The position numbers and the translations under genes were made by a program. From an uncultured Clostridium sp. (GTDB taxonomy: Bacteria; Bacillota; Clostridia; Lachnospirales; Lachnospiraceae): a stretch of DNA of 64,000 nt. Every line of letters begins with the position of its first letter. Positions within the stretch are counted from its first letter, which is position 1. The DNA lies in contig UQBG01000001.1 in the NCBI GenBank assembly GCA_900539185.1, positions 189,199-253,198 on the forward strand, read 5' to 3'. The notes under the pieces are model-generated. The model worked only from the letters and a program-made list of their open reading frames with translations. It made no database searches and was not told where the DNA came from. Shown here in pieces: positions 43,321-51,634 of this stretch.

Positions 43321-44901
43321 CTATCTTACTGTTTCATAGTGTGTTGGCGTCAGAAACTCAATATGGATCTTCCGCTTAATTCCATCCAGTTCATCTGCAA
43401 TTAAACGATTCCTATTCTCTGCTTCTTCTGAAAAATCATAATCCAGCTTTCGATCATAATAGTCATTGCTCTTCATGCCGGAATATCCATCCATACCGGC
43501 GATCCGAACCTCTTTTATACCCAGTTCAATCAAAAGCTTCAGCGCCATAAGTCCGGAATTATCGATAATATCCGGCTCTGCAGATGTATAGCTTGCAAAG
43601 TTCACCACATATGCACTATCCTCAGCTTCCTTCATATTCGAAGTTGTGATGCATGGGATACTTGTCTTCCCCTGAATCTTATGATATCTCCGCATATTAC
43701 TGCTAAATATATAATCGATTGGAAAATCGTCACTCATAAAGTTCACTGCCAGAACAATGGTATCCTTCTGTCTGCTCTCTTGCTGAACCATCTCTTTATA
43801 CTCTGTCAGACTCTTTCCCGGTGCCAAAAGTAATACCTTTTTCCCAGCCATCTTTGTAGACAGCTCCGCAATCGTTTCACGATCATCTATGAAGTTTTCC
43901 TGATACTGTCTATAGTATGCCTCTGCCTTTTCCTTACTGAACTTCGCCTTATCCTCCTTTGGAATTCCCCGAAGAAGTTCATTAAACGACCGTACCGTCA
44001 GACTATCCTTCTCCTCCAGATAGATCGCATAGTTCGGATGACAGCCCGCATTTGCAGACAGATATAGCGGTAACGAATATCCCCAAAAACGATTCTTATA
44101 GATATCATTCAGGTATTCATCCATGATTTCTAACATTGGCTCGATCCGATAGTGTGTATTGTAGTTTTCATTCATATATTCTGCAAAAAGCTCAAGATTC
44201 AGATTCCCGGCTCCTCTTCCCATACCGAATACACAGGCATCTATACAGATATCCCGCTTCAAATTCAGTTCCACCAGTGCTTCCGCATTTCCAAATGCCT
44301 GCTGCAAATTATTGTGTGCATGATAGCACAGCGTAATTCCCTCTGCCATATTATTATCCGCCAAATATGCCAGACGTAAAAACTGCTTCCGTTTAATCAA
44401 CCCGAAGGTATCCACTATGGTCATAGCATATGGCTGAAGCACATTGAACCGCTCAATTGCTTCAATAAACTCTTTATCTGTATACAGATCTGTTCCAACG
44501 AAATTCACAAAGAGCAAATACCCTAATTCCTGAATATACTTACAATACTCATACGCTTCATCCATCTTATCTTTTTTGAAAATCACACGAATACCATCGA
44601 TGGATGTTCCATCGCATGGAACCAGACGTTCCATCGGAATCGGGGCACTCATATCCAGCATTCCGACATAAGTCATAGACTTTGCCTTTGGCTGAATCAT
44701 AGCCGACATAGACTGAATATCCGGAAATACAGATCGATTTTTATCATAGGTATCTCCTTTTATAAAGCCTACTTCAAACATCTCTATACCGGTCTGAACA
44801 ATCTTACGTCCAAATCCTTTAATGGTATCCTCTCCGAACTGCCAGTCATTTACATACCCACCATCTCGCAGGGTACAGTCTAACAAACTTATTTTTCCCA
44901 T
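43321..44901 (-). CDS. DRE-TIM (HMGL-like) aldolase fused to a MptE/DUF115-like domain
   Basis: The 526-residue protein has two parts. Residues of about 1-300 form a DRE-TIM metallolyase barrel: LLDCTLRDGGYVNDW carries the Arg-Asp pair, YHAHNNLQQAFGNA (HAHNN at 194-198) the metal ligands, and FGMGRGAGNLNLE the last family motif, as in 4-hydroxy-2-oxovalerate aldolases and isopropylmalate synthase relatives. Residues of about 350-526 begin KKVLLLAPGKSLTEYK and contain VNFMSDDFPIDYIFSS and RIAGMDGYSG, resembling the DUF115/MptE-like domain. The substrate is unknown. It is 32 bases downstream of the thiamine-diphosphate enzyme and likely acts with it. Confidence 0.78.
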   Translation of the reverse strand: MGKISLLDCTLRDGGYVNDWQFGEDTIKGFGRKIVQTGIEMFEVGFIKGDTYDKNRSVFPDIQSMSAMIQPKAKSMTYVGMLDMSAPIPMERLVPCDGTSIDGIRVIFKKDKMDEAYEYCKYIQELGYLLFVNFVGTDLYTDKEFIEAIERFNVLQPYAMTIVDTFGLIKRKQFLRLAYLADNNMAEGITLCYHAHNNLQQAFGNAEALVELNLKRDICIDACVFGMGRGAGNLNLELFAEYMNENYNTHYRIEPMLEIMDEYLNDIYKNRFWGYSLPLYLSANAGCHPNYAIYLEEKDSLTVRSFNELLRGIPKEDKAKFSKEKAEAYYRQYQENFIDDRETIAELSTKMAGKKVLLLAPGKSLTEYKEMVQQESRQKDTIVLAVNFMSDDFPIDYIFSSNMRRYHKIQGKTSIPCITTSNMKEAEDSAYVVNFASYTSAEPDIIDNSGLMALKLLIELGIKEVRIAGMDGYSGMKSNDYYDRKLDYDFSEEAENRNRLIADELDGIKRKIHIEFLTPTHYETVR

Positions 44902-44933
44902 TCGATATCTCCTTGAATCCTAATCCGTCTCAC

Positions 44934-46778
44934 TTACTCTTCTTCTACAGGTTTAATATATAGATTCTCCAGTACTTCTTCCCTCGGTAAGAATGGTGCC
45001 AGATCCTCTAAAGGCGGACTTACCAGTGTACCATCCGGTAACCGCTTCGTACTGCTCTTTGGTTCCCATACCTGTGTCGTATTTGTAAAGATCTCACAGA
45101 ATGCAAATCCCGGCTGTGCTAATACTTCCGCAACAACTTCCTTCATCTCATCATTGCTATGTGCACTATAATATGGATAGCCAAACGCCTCTGCTATCTT
45201 TTTGTATTCAGGGAAGGACAGATCCTTTGACTCCGGACCGATTCCCACCTTGCAATGTTCTTTAAATAAGTTATTCTGTGTCAAACGAATGGAATGGTAT
45301 CCATCATTATTAATCAGGAATATTTTTATCGGGAGCTGATTTGTTATAATCGTCTGAAGTTCCTGAAGATTCATCATAATGGATCCATCTCCCTCCAGAC
45401 AAATGGTTTCTCTTCGACCTCCGGCTATACATAAACCAATCGCTGCCGGCAATCCATATCCCATACTTGCAATCGCACTGTTTATGATAAATCTGGTTCC
45501 CTTCTTTATCATATAATCCTGATGTCCCACTACACAGCATGCTCCATTTGATACCGCCGTGAGACTTCCTTCCGGCAGAGAACTGCTTAAATGCCGGATA
45601 AAAGCAAATACATTCGCATATCCGTCATTTTCATCCCAGTGACGTTTTAATGTTACCGGATACTTGTGCTTCCAGTTTTGACAAATATCCAGCCATTCCT
45701 GCCCCTGAAATACCTTACCGGACTCCTCTCGCAAACACTGGTTCATAACCGTCAGAAAATCTTTTGCATCTGCCCACACCGGCATATCCACATGAATGGT
45801 ATGCTTCTTCATCTCAGCAGCATCAATATCAACCATAATAACCTCGGCCTCTCTTGCCCAGGTATGAAAACTGTATCCCGTCTGCCGAATAGAGATTCTG
45901 GTTCCAATCGTCAGAAGCAGATCTGCATTCTGTACGGCAAAGTTTCCGGCACGATCACCCATATTACCGCCACGTCCTACATATAACGGATGCTCATCCT
46001 CGATCACATCGACGCTATTCCAGTAGGTAGCAACCGGAACATTCAGTTGCTCGATCGCCTTACGGAATTCCTCAAAGCCACCTGACAGTCGAATACCGCC
46101 TCCTGCATAGATGACCGGTCTCTTTGCTTTCCGTATTTTTTCAATAATGGTCTTAACAGTTTCCACCGTTACATGTGGTGGAAGCTTGCTGTCATCCTCC
46201 GTTGGATCATATCCTTCCAGTTCTTCTGTTTCTATATATCCTCCCTGGAAATTTACCGGCACATCGATCCAAACCGGTCCAGGACGTCCGGTTGTTGCCA
46301 GATGCCATCCTTTTTCCAGTGCATACCGAATCTGCTTCGGATCCTCTATCATAGTTGCATACTTACACATCGGCTCTACAGACTTTACAATATCATACTC
46401 CTGATCGCCAACTGCCCGAAGTGGCAGCCCATCGGTAAACTGACTGGCATATCTCGCTGTCGTATCATATCGGACCTGACCGGATATAATAAACATCGGA
46501 ATGGAATCCAGCCATCCGCCTACTACTCCGGTGATTGCATTTGTTCCTCCCGGTCCTGTCGTTACACATACAGCAGCTATACGATTATCTAATCTGGCAT
46601 ATGCCTCTGCTGCTATTGCGCACGCCTGTTCGTGATGATTATAGGTCACTTTGAGTCCCTCTTTATGTCCGAATGCATCATTTAAATGCATAGCACCACC
46701 GCCAACGACACTAAAACAATCTGTCACTCCATGTTCCACTAAAAAATCTGCAATATAATCTGCAAGCCGCTGCTTCAT
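44934..46778 (-). CDS. Thiamine-diphosphate-dependent enzyme, YerE-like / acetolactate-synthase-like
   Basis: A 614-residue ThDP enzyme. The catalytic glutamate lies in NHHEQACAIAAEAYARL (Glu50), and TTGPGGTNAITGVVGGWLDS, GGGIRLSGGFEEF and the ThDP motif GDGS (463-466) ... NN (490-491) are in the standard order. It lacks a small regulatory subunit and other branched-chain amino acid genes nearby, so biosynthetic acetolactate synthase is unlikely. In Yersinia, YerE is such an enzyme that adds a two-carbon acetyl unit to CDP-3,6-dideoxy-4-keto-hexose. The presence of rfbF, rfbG and rfbH here supports a similar role, possibly with a different 2-oxo acid donor. Confidence 0.8.
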   Translation of the reverse strand: MKQRLADYIADFLVEHGVTDCFSVVGGGAMHLNDAFGHKEGLKVTYNHHEQACAIAAEAYARLDNRIAAVCVTTGPGGTNAITGVVGGWLDSIPMFIISGQVRYDTTARYASQFTDGLPLRAVGDQEYDIVKSVEPMCKYATMIEDPKQIRYALEKGWHLATTGRPGPVWIDVPVNFQGGYIETEELEGYDPTEDDSKLPPHVTVETVKTIIEKIRKAKRPVIYAGGGIRLSGGFEEFRKAIEQLNVPVATYWNSVDVIEDEHPLYVGRGGNMGDRAGNFAVQNADLLLTIGTRISIRQTGYSFHTWAREAEVIMVDIDAAEMKKHTIHVDMPVWADAKDFLTVMNQCLREESGKVFQGQEWLDICQNWKHKYPVTLKRHWDENDGYANVFAFIRHLSSSLPEGSLTAVSNGACCVVGHQDYMIKKGTRFIINSAIASMGYGLPAAIGLCIAGGRRETICLEGDGSIMMNLQELQTIITNQLPIKIFLINNDGYHSIRLTQNNLFKEHCKVGIGPESKDLSFPEYKKIAEAFGYPYYSAHSNDEMKEVVAEVLAQPGFAFCEIFTNTTQVWEPKSSTKRLPDGTLVSPPLEDLAPFLPREEVLENLYIKPVEEE

Positions 46779-46780
46779 TT

Positions 46781-47731
46781 CTACATCTCCTTGTGTTCAA
46801 AGTTAATTCTTTCTTCTTCTACTACTAATGGTCGATTCATAACACGTTCATTAATACTTAGTATATATTCTCCCAGCAGTCCTATAAAGAACAACTGCAA
46901 CGCTCCTAGGAAACACATACCAATCAAAATCGGTGCCATACCTGCCTGGAACTGATTCCACATTACCAGTTTCAAGATCAAATAAACCAATGCTACCAGC
47001 AAACTGATCATTCCAACACCGCATCCTACAAAGGTAGCCAGTCGTAATCCTATCTTTGTATATGAGGTAATACTCAGCATCGCTGCATCATACAGGGTAT
47101 AAAAGTTATTATGTGTCTTTCCCGCCCTTCTCTGTGGTTGTTCATATGGAATTTCTTTTCTTCGGAAACCGAGCTCCGCCACTATTCCTCTTAAAAATGG
47201 TTTCGGATCCTTTAGATTTCTCAATACTTCCACAAACTCCCGGTCATACAGACCGGAACCGGTAAAGTGTTCAATCTGTTCCACATCTGAGAACTTCTTG
47301 ATCATCTTATAGTAAACACTTCGCAGGAAATACATAATCTTGCTTTCCTTACTGCTCGTCTTAATACCGATTACAATCTTATAGCCGTTCTCCCACTCCT
47401 GCAGGTACTTCGGTATCAGTTCAATCGGATCCTGAAAATCACACACCATAGATATCGTACAATCACCGGTTGTCTGAAGAATTCCATAATACGGCGAATT
47501 AAACTGTCCAAAGTTCTTTGCATTGAAGATTGCCTTAATATTGGAATTTTTGCTGCAAATCTCCCGCAGTAACTCTCTTGTCTTATCATGGGAATCATTA
47601 TCAATGAATACCAGCTCATAATTATACTGTGTCAACTCATTTTCAAATAAATTCACAATCGCCTCACTCATCGGACCGACATTTTCTTCTTCATTGTAGC
47701 ATGGAATCAATATACTAACTGTCTTTTTCAT
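46781..47731 (-). CDS. GtrB-like glycosyltransferase family 2, membrane-bound
   Basis: A 316-residue GT2 protein: VSILIPCYNEEENVGPMSEAI, FIDNDSHDKTRELLREI, MVCDFQDPIELI with the DxxD-type metal site, HFTGSGLYDREFVEVL, and two C-terminal membrane helices (VGMISLLVALVYLILKL and GMCFLGALQLFFIGLLGEYIL). This is the polyprenyl-phosphate glycosyltransferase (GtrB/ArnC) layout: it loads a sugar on undecaprenyl phosphate at the inner face. The gene follows a gtrA gene by four bases, completing a gtrA-gtrB pair. Confidence 0.88.
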   Translation of the reverse strand: MKKTVSILIPCYNEEENVGPMSEAIVNLFENELTQYNYELVFIDNDSHDKTRELLREICSKNSNIKAIFNAKNFGQFNSPYYGILQTTGDCTISMVCDFQDPIELIPKYLQEWENGYKIVIGIKTSSKESKIMYFLRSVYYKMIKKFSDVEQIEHFTGSGLYDREFVEVLRNLKDPKPFLRGIVAELGFRRKEIPYEQPQRRAGKTHNNFYTLYDAAMLSITSYTKIGLRLATFVGCGVGMISLLVALVYLILKLVMWNQFQAGMAPILIGMCFLGALQLFFIGLLGEYILSINERVMNRPLVVEEERINFEHKEM

Positions 47732-47735
47732 ATTC

Positions 47736-48308
47736 CTATTCCTCTTCTACCTCTATCTGTTTCTTTTCTTTTTGTCTGTATGCCCAGAACTTATTAATAC
47801 AAAAGTTAATTGGTATCGTAACGACCATATTCAGAAACGGTGCCAGTGATACCGCCACATCCGTAGCGGATAACTGCAGTCCAAAACCTGTCAGCCACTG
47901 TGCCACTCCACCCAGATACTGTTCGATATGCACGACCTTCAGCCAAAGTGCCAGCAACACTGCTGTCAGGAATAAACCAGAAAATGCATAAGATATATAG
48001 GTCTTAATCAAAACCTTCCACCATACCCGGTGCTCTCCACCTTCCTGTTCCTTAAACACAAATTTACTCTGCCAGATATAAGCATTTAACACACTGATCA
48101 CAAAGCCAACGACATTTGCAATCTGTACCTTTATATCATCTGTCATCGTCGATGCACCCAGTATCCAGTAATATGTCAGCGAATATGTGACATAGGATAC
48201 TACTGTATTGGATACACCAACCAGTCCAAACTTTATAAACTGCCAAACAGCAGATAAGCCTTTTTTCGGCTTATCTGCTTCTGTTTTCTTTTCTTCCGTC
48301 TCATTCAT
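47736..48308 (-). CDS. GtrA family membrane protein
   Basis: A 190-residue protein with four membrane segments (IKFGLVGVSNTVVSYVTYSL, VQIANVVGFVISVLNAYIW, YISYAFSGLFLTAVLLALWL, LAPFLNMVVTIPINFCIN), followed by NKFWAYRQK, the family signature at the C-terminus. GtrA is thought to flip undecaprenyl-phosphate-linked sugars across the membrane for decoration of polysaccharides. It lies 24 bases downstream of rfbH and four bases before the GtrB-like gene. Confidence 0.88.
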   Translation of the reverse strand: MNETEEKKTEADKPKKGLSAVWQFIKFGLVGVSNTVVSYVTYSLTYYWILGASTMTDDIKVQIANVVGFVISVLNAYIWQSKFVFKEQEGGEHRVWWKVLIKTYISYAFSGLFLTAVLLALWLKVVHIEQYLGGVAQWLTGFGLQLSATDVAVSLAPFLNMVVTIPINFCINKFWAYRQKEKKQIEVEEE

Positions 48309-48332
48309 GTTGAAACCCTTTACTTCTTTCTA

Positions 48333-49670
48333 TTACTGAAGTGCTTCTTTAATTGTCTTTGCCATGTAGTCGATCATCTCGTCTGTCATACCCGGATATA
48401 CACCCACCCAGAACGTTTCGTTCATAATACGATCTGTATTTGTTAAATCGCCGACGATTCTATATCCTTTTCCTGACTTCCGCATTTCATCAAAGCAAGG
48501 ATGCTTGATCAGATTGCCCGCAAACAACATACGTGTCTGTACGCCATGCTGCTCCACATACTGAACCACATGATTCCGATCTACCCCTTCCTTACAAGTG
48601 ATCAAGAATCCAAACCAGCTCGGAATCGAGTTTTCACATGGTTCCGGCAGAATCAATTTATCCTCTGTACCGGCCAGTGCTGCCTTCAGTCGATCAAAGT
48701 TATGACGACGACGTTCTACAAATCCCGGGAACTTCACAATCTGTGCACACCCAACTGCTGCCTGCATATCTGTTGCCTTTAAGTTATATCCAAAATGAGA
48801 ATATACATACTTATGATCATATCCTAACGGAAGCTCTCCATACTGCTTGTCAAACCGGTGTCCACACAGGTTATCATGTCCGGATGGGCAGACACAGTCG
48901 CGTCCCCAGTCACGGAAGGAACGAATACACTTATTGAGCAGTGCATTGTTTGTATAAACAGCTCCGCCTTCGCCCATCGTCATATGATGTGGAGGGTAAA
49001 AGCTGGATGTACCAATATCACCGATCGTACCCGTGAACTTTTCTTCTCCATCTATGATATACTTGGAACCTAACGCATCGCAGTTATCCTCTACCAGCCA
49101 CAGTCCGTGTTTATCACAGAATGCTTTCACTGCCTTCAGATCAAATGGATTCCCCAGTGTATGGGCAACCATCACTGCCTTTGTCTTATCGGAATATGCT
49201 TCCTCCAGCTTTGTTACATCGATATTATACTGTGGAATCGTTACGTCTACGAATACCGGAATCGCACCATACTGAATCACAGGAGCTACTGTCGTTGGGA
49301 AGCCGGCAGCTACGGTAATGACCTCATCCCCTCTCCGGATTGCACGATCACCCAACAATGGAGAGGTCAGTGCCATAAATGCATTCAGATTTGCAGAAGA
49401 TCCGGAGTTTACTAAAGAACAGTACTTTACTCCTAAGTAATCTGCAAATTTCTTTTCAAACTCATCCGTGTACCGTCCGGCAGTTAACCAGAACTCCAGT
49501 GCACTGTCTACCAGATTACACATTTCTTCATGGTCATATACACGAGATGCATACGGAATTCGATCTCCTTCCTTAAACGGCCCCTTTTTATTGTGATAGG
49601 TATCACAATAATCTGCCACCATATCTAATATCTGCTTCTTTGCCTGATCCTCTGTCATATTCTCAAACAT
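48333..49670 (-). CDS. rfbH: CDP-4-keto-6-deoxyglucose 3-dehydrase RfbH
   Basis: RfbH (E1) removes the C3 hydroxyl of CDP-4-keto-6-deoxyglucose using pyridoxamine phosphate and a [2Fe-2S] cluster. The 445-residue DegT-like protein carries SSFYPPHHMTMGEGG. A histidine (His229) replaces the usual PLP lysine, which defines the dehydrase rather than aminotransferase. RDCVCPSGHDNLC gives the Cx1Cx7C part of the unusual iron-sulfur site. The partner ferredoxin reductase (RfbI/AscD-like) is not in the window. It lies in order rfbF-rfbG-rfbH on the minus strand. Confidence 0.94.
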   Translation of the reverse strand: MFENMTEDQAKKQILDMVADYCDTYHNKKGPFKEGDRIPYASRVYDHEEMCNLVDSALEFWLTAGRYTDEFEKKFADYLGVKYCSLVNSGSSANLNAFMALTSPLLGDRAIRRGDEVITVAAGFPTTVAPVIQYGAIPVFVDVTIPQYNIDVTKLEEAYSDKTKAVMVAHTLGNPFDLKAVKAFCDKHGLWLVEDNCDALGSKYIIDGEEKFTGTIGDIGTSSFYPPHHMTMGEGGAVYTNNALLNKCIRSFRDWGRDCVCPSGHDNLCGHRFDKQYGELPLGYDHKYVYSHFGYNLKATDMQAAVGCAQIVKFPGFVERRRHNFDRLKAALAGTEDKLILPEPCENSIPSWFGFLITCKEGVDRNHVVQYVEQHGVQTRMLFAGNLIKHPCFDEMRKSGKGYRIVGDLTNTDRIMNETFWVGVYPGMTDEMIDYMAKTIKEALQ

Positions 49671-49681
49671 CTTTTTTCTCC

Positions 49682-50752
49682 TTATAAATTTATATTATTA
49701 TACTCTGCAATCTGCTTATCCATAATCGCCGGTATATCACCATCTGCAAAATACACCTTCGTCCACTCTACAACCTTGTCCAATGCTTCCGCTACATTCC
49801 AGCGCGGTTTCCATCCAAAGGTTGTCTTTAACTTTGAGCAGTCTAACTTTAGGAAGTTCGCTTCATGAGGTCCACCGTCATACTTGTTGATCCATTTGAG
49901 ACCTTCTCCCCATTTCTCGCAGAACATCGTTACAATATCTCCGGTCGTTACACAGTCCAGATCATCCGGTCCTACATTATAATAGTCTGCAAAACTTCCA
50001 TCTTCATACTGACGCTCTGCTATCATCAGATATGCCATGACAGGCTCCAGTACATGCTGATATGGCCGGGTAGAATGCGGATTCCGTACAACCATATCTT
50101 CTTTCTTCTGTGCTGCCCGAACGCAGTCCGGTATAATTCGATCATTCGCAAAATCACCGCCGCCAATCACATTACCGGCTCTGGAGGTAGAGATTGCAAC
50201 CCTTCCATCTCCAAAGAAAGAGTTCTTATAGCTATGTGTCACCAGTTCCGAACAGGATTTACTATTCGAATATGGATCATATCCATCTAACGGCTCGTTT
50301 TCACGATATCCCCATGCCCATTCATTATTCTTATAAACCTTATCCGTCGTTACATTCACAAATGATTTCACACAATCATTCAACCGAATACACTCCAGAA
50401 CATTTACCGTTCCCATGACATTCGTCTCATAGGTATATACCGGATTCTTATAGGAATCCCGCACGATTGGCTGTGCCGCCATATGAATCACAATCTCCGG
50501 CTGTGCCTGTTCAAACACCTGCTTTAAGTGATCCAGATCCCGAATATCTCCGATCACAGATGTCATCCTGTGCTCTACATCTGCCATAGAAAACAAATTC
50601 GGTGTCGTTGGCGGATTCAGGGAATAACCGGTCAGAATCGCTCCTGCATTTACAAGCACCCGACTCATCCATGATCCTTTAAATCCGGTATGTCCGGTCA
50701 ATAACACTTTCTTTCCCTTATAAAATTCAAGGTTCAAACCACATGTTTCCAT
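49682..50752 (-). CDS. rfbG: CDP-glucose 4,6-dehydratase
   Basis: RfbG converts CDP-glucose to CDP-4-keto-6-deoxyglucose. The 356-residue extended SDR has GKKVLLTGHTGFKGSWMSRVL at the cofactor site, VIHMAAQPIVRDSYKNPV, NVTTDKVYKN, YSNSKSCSELVTHSYKNSFF with YxxxK-type catalytic residues, and ISTSRAGNVIGGGDFA, all typical of RfbG. It lies three bases after rfbF and 11 before rfbH. Confidence 0.96.
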   Translation of the reverse strand: METCGLNLEFYKGKKVLLTGHTGFKGSWMSRVLVNAGAILTGYSLNPPTTPNLFSMADVEHRMTSVIGDIRDLDHLKQVFEQAQPEIVIHMAAQPIVRDSYKNPVYTYETNVMGTVNVLECIRLNDCVKSFVNVTTDKVYKNNEWAWGYRENEPLDGYDPYSNSKSCSELVTHSYKNSFFGDGRVAISTSRAGNVIGGGDFANDRIIPDCVRAAQKKEDMVVRNPHSTRPYQHVLEPVMAYLMIAERQYEDGSFADYYNVGPDDLDCVTTGDIVTMFCEKWGEGLKWINKYDGGPHEANFLKLDCSKLKTTFGWKPRWNVAEALDKVVEWTKVYFADGDIPAIMDKQIAEYNNINL

Positions 50753-50755
50753 TCT

Positions 50756-51535
50756 TTAGTCCTCCCACACCTTCCAAGGGGCTCTGCCATCGGCAATCAT
50801 TTCTTCCAACTGATTCTTGTCTCTGGTTGTATCCATACACTTCCAGAATCCGTCATGAAAGTATGCCTTCAGTTGTCCTTCGCTTGCGAGTTGCTCTAAT
50901 GGTGCCTTCTCAAATACGGTACTATCGCCTTCGATATAATCAAACACTTCTGGGTTTAATACCATATATCCTCCATTGATTACACTACCATCCCGATCCT
51001 GCTTCTCACGGAACTTATGAATCGTTCCTTCCGAATCAATATCCAGAACACCAAACTGCTGTCCGACATTCACCGCTGTCATCGTAGCAATCTTGCCGTG
51101 AGACTGATGAAACTTCACCAATTCATCAATATTTACATTTGATACTCCATCTCCGTAAGTCAGCATAAACGGTTCATCACCTACATACTTCTGAATCCGT
51201 TTTACTCGACCACCGGTCATCGTGTTCAAACCGGTATCTACCAATGTTACCTTCCATGGATCCGTATAGGACTTATGAACCTCCATCGCTCCATTATTTG
51301 CAAAATCAAAGGTAATGTCACTTGTATGCAGATAATAATCCGCAAACCACTCCTTAATAACATGCTGCTTATATCCACAGCAAATAATGAACTCATTATA
51401 TCCAAAAGAAGAATAGTACTTCATAATATGCCAAAGTATCGGCTTTCCCCCGATCTCTACCATTGGCTTTGGCTTCAGATAACTCTCTTCACTGATTCTT
51501 GTACCGAATCCTCCGGCAAGCAATACAACCTTCAT
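50756..51535 (-). CDS. rfbF: Glucose-1-phosphate cytidylyltransferase
   Basis: RfbF makes CDP-glucose from CTP and glucose-1-phosphate, the first step to 3,6-dideoxyhexoses. The 259-residue protein starts MKVVLLAGGFGTRISEESYLKPKPM and has IGGKPILWHIMKYYSS, TYGDGVSNVNID, GGYMVLNPEVFDYIEGD, and a C-terminal KCMDTTRDKNQLEEM, all matching RfbF. It opens the rfbFGH series and has a possible promoter at 51575-51602. Confidence 0.97.
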   Translation of the reverse strand: MKVVLLAGGFGTRISEESYLKPKPMVEIGGKPILWHIMKYYSSFGYNEFIICCGYKQHVIKEWFADYYLHTSDITFDFANNGAMEVHKSYTDPWKVTLVDTGLNTMTGGRVKRIQKYVGDEPFMLTYGDGVSNVNIDELVKFHQSHGKIATMTAVNVGQQFGVLDIDSEGTIHKFREKQDRDGSVINGGYMVLNPEVFDYIEGDSTVFEKAPLEQLASEGQLKAYFHDGFWKCMDTTRDKNQLEEMIADGRAPWKVWED

Positions 51536-51574
51536 CTTTCTACCTCCTTATATTTCCTAATCATAATCCCTATT

Positions 51575-51602
51575 ATTTTACACCATACGTCACAACATGT
51601 AA
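51575..51602 (-). promoter_or_regulatory. Possible promoter upstream of rfbF
   Basis: TTACAT (51602-51597) and TAAAAT (51580-51575) on the minus strand with a 16-base spacer, in the 99-base gap between the 51635-53389 gene and rfbF. It could be an internal start within the long polysaccharide transcript. Confidence 0.4.
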
Positions 51603-51634
51603 ATCCCATTTTAATAATTCTGTAACATTTATCA

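Noticed and set aside
44934..46778. Branched-chain amino acid acetolactate synthase (IlvB)
   Set aside because: No ilvN, ilvC or leu genes are nearby and the gene is embedded among sugar genes with rfbFGH.
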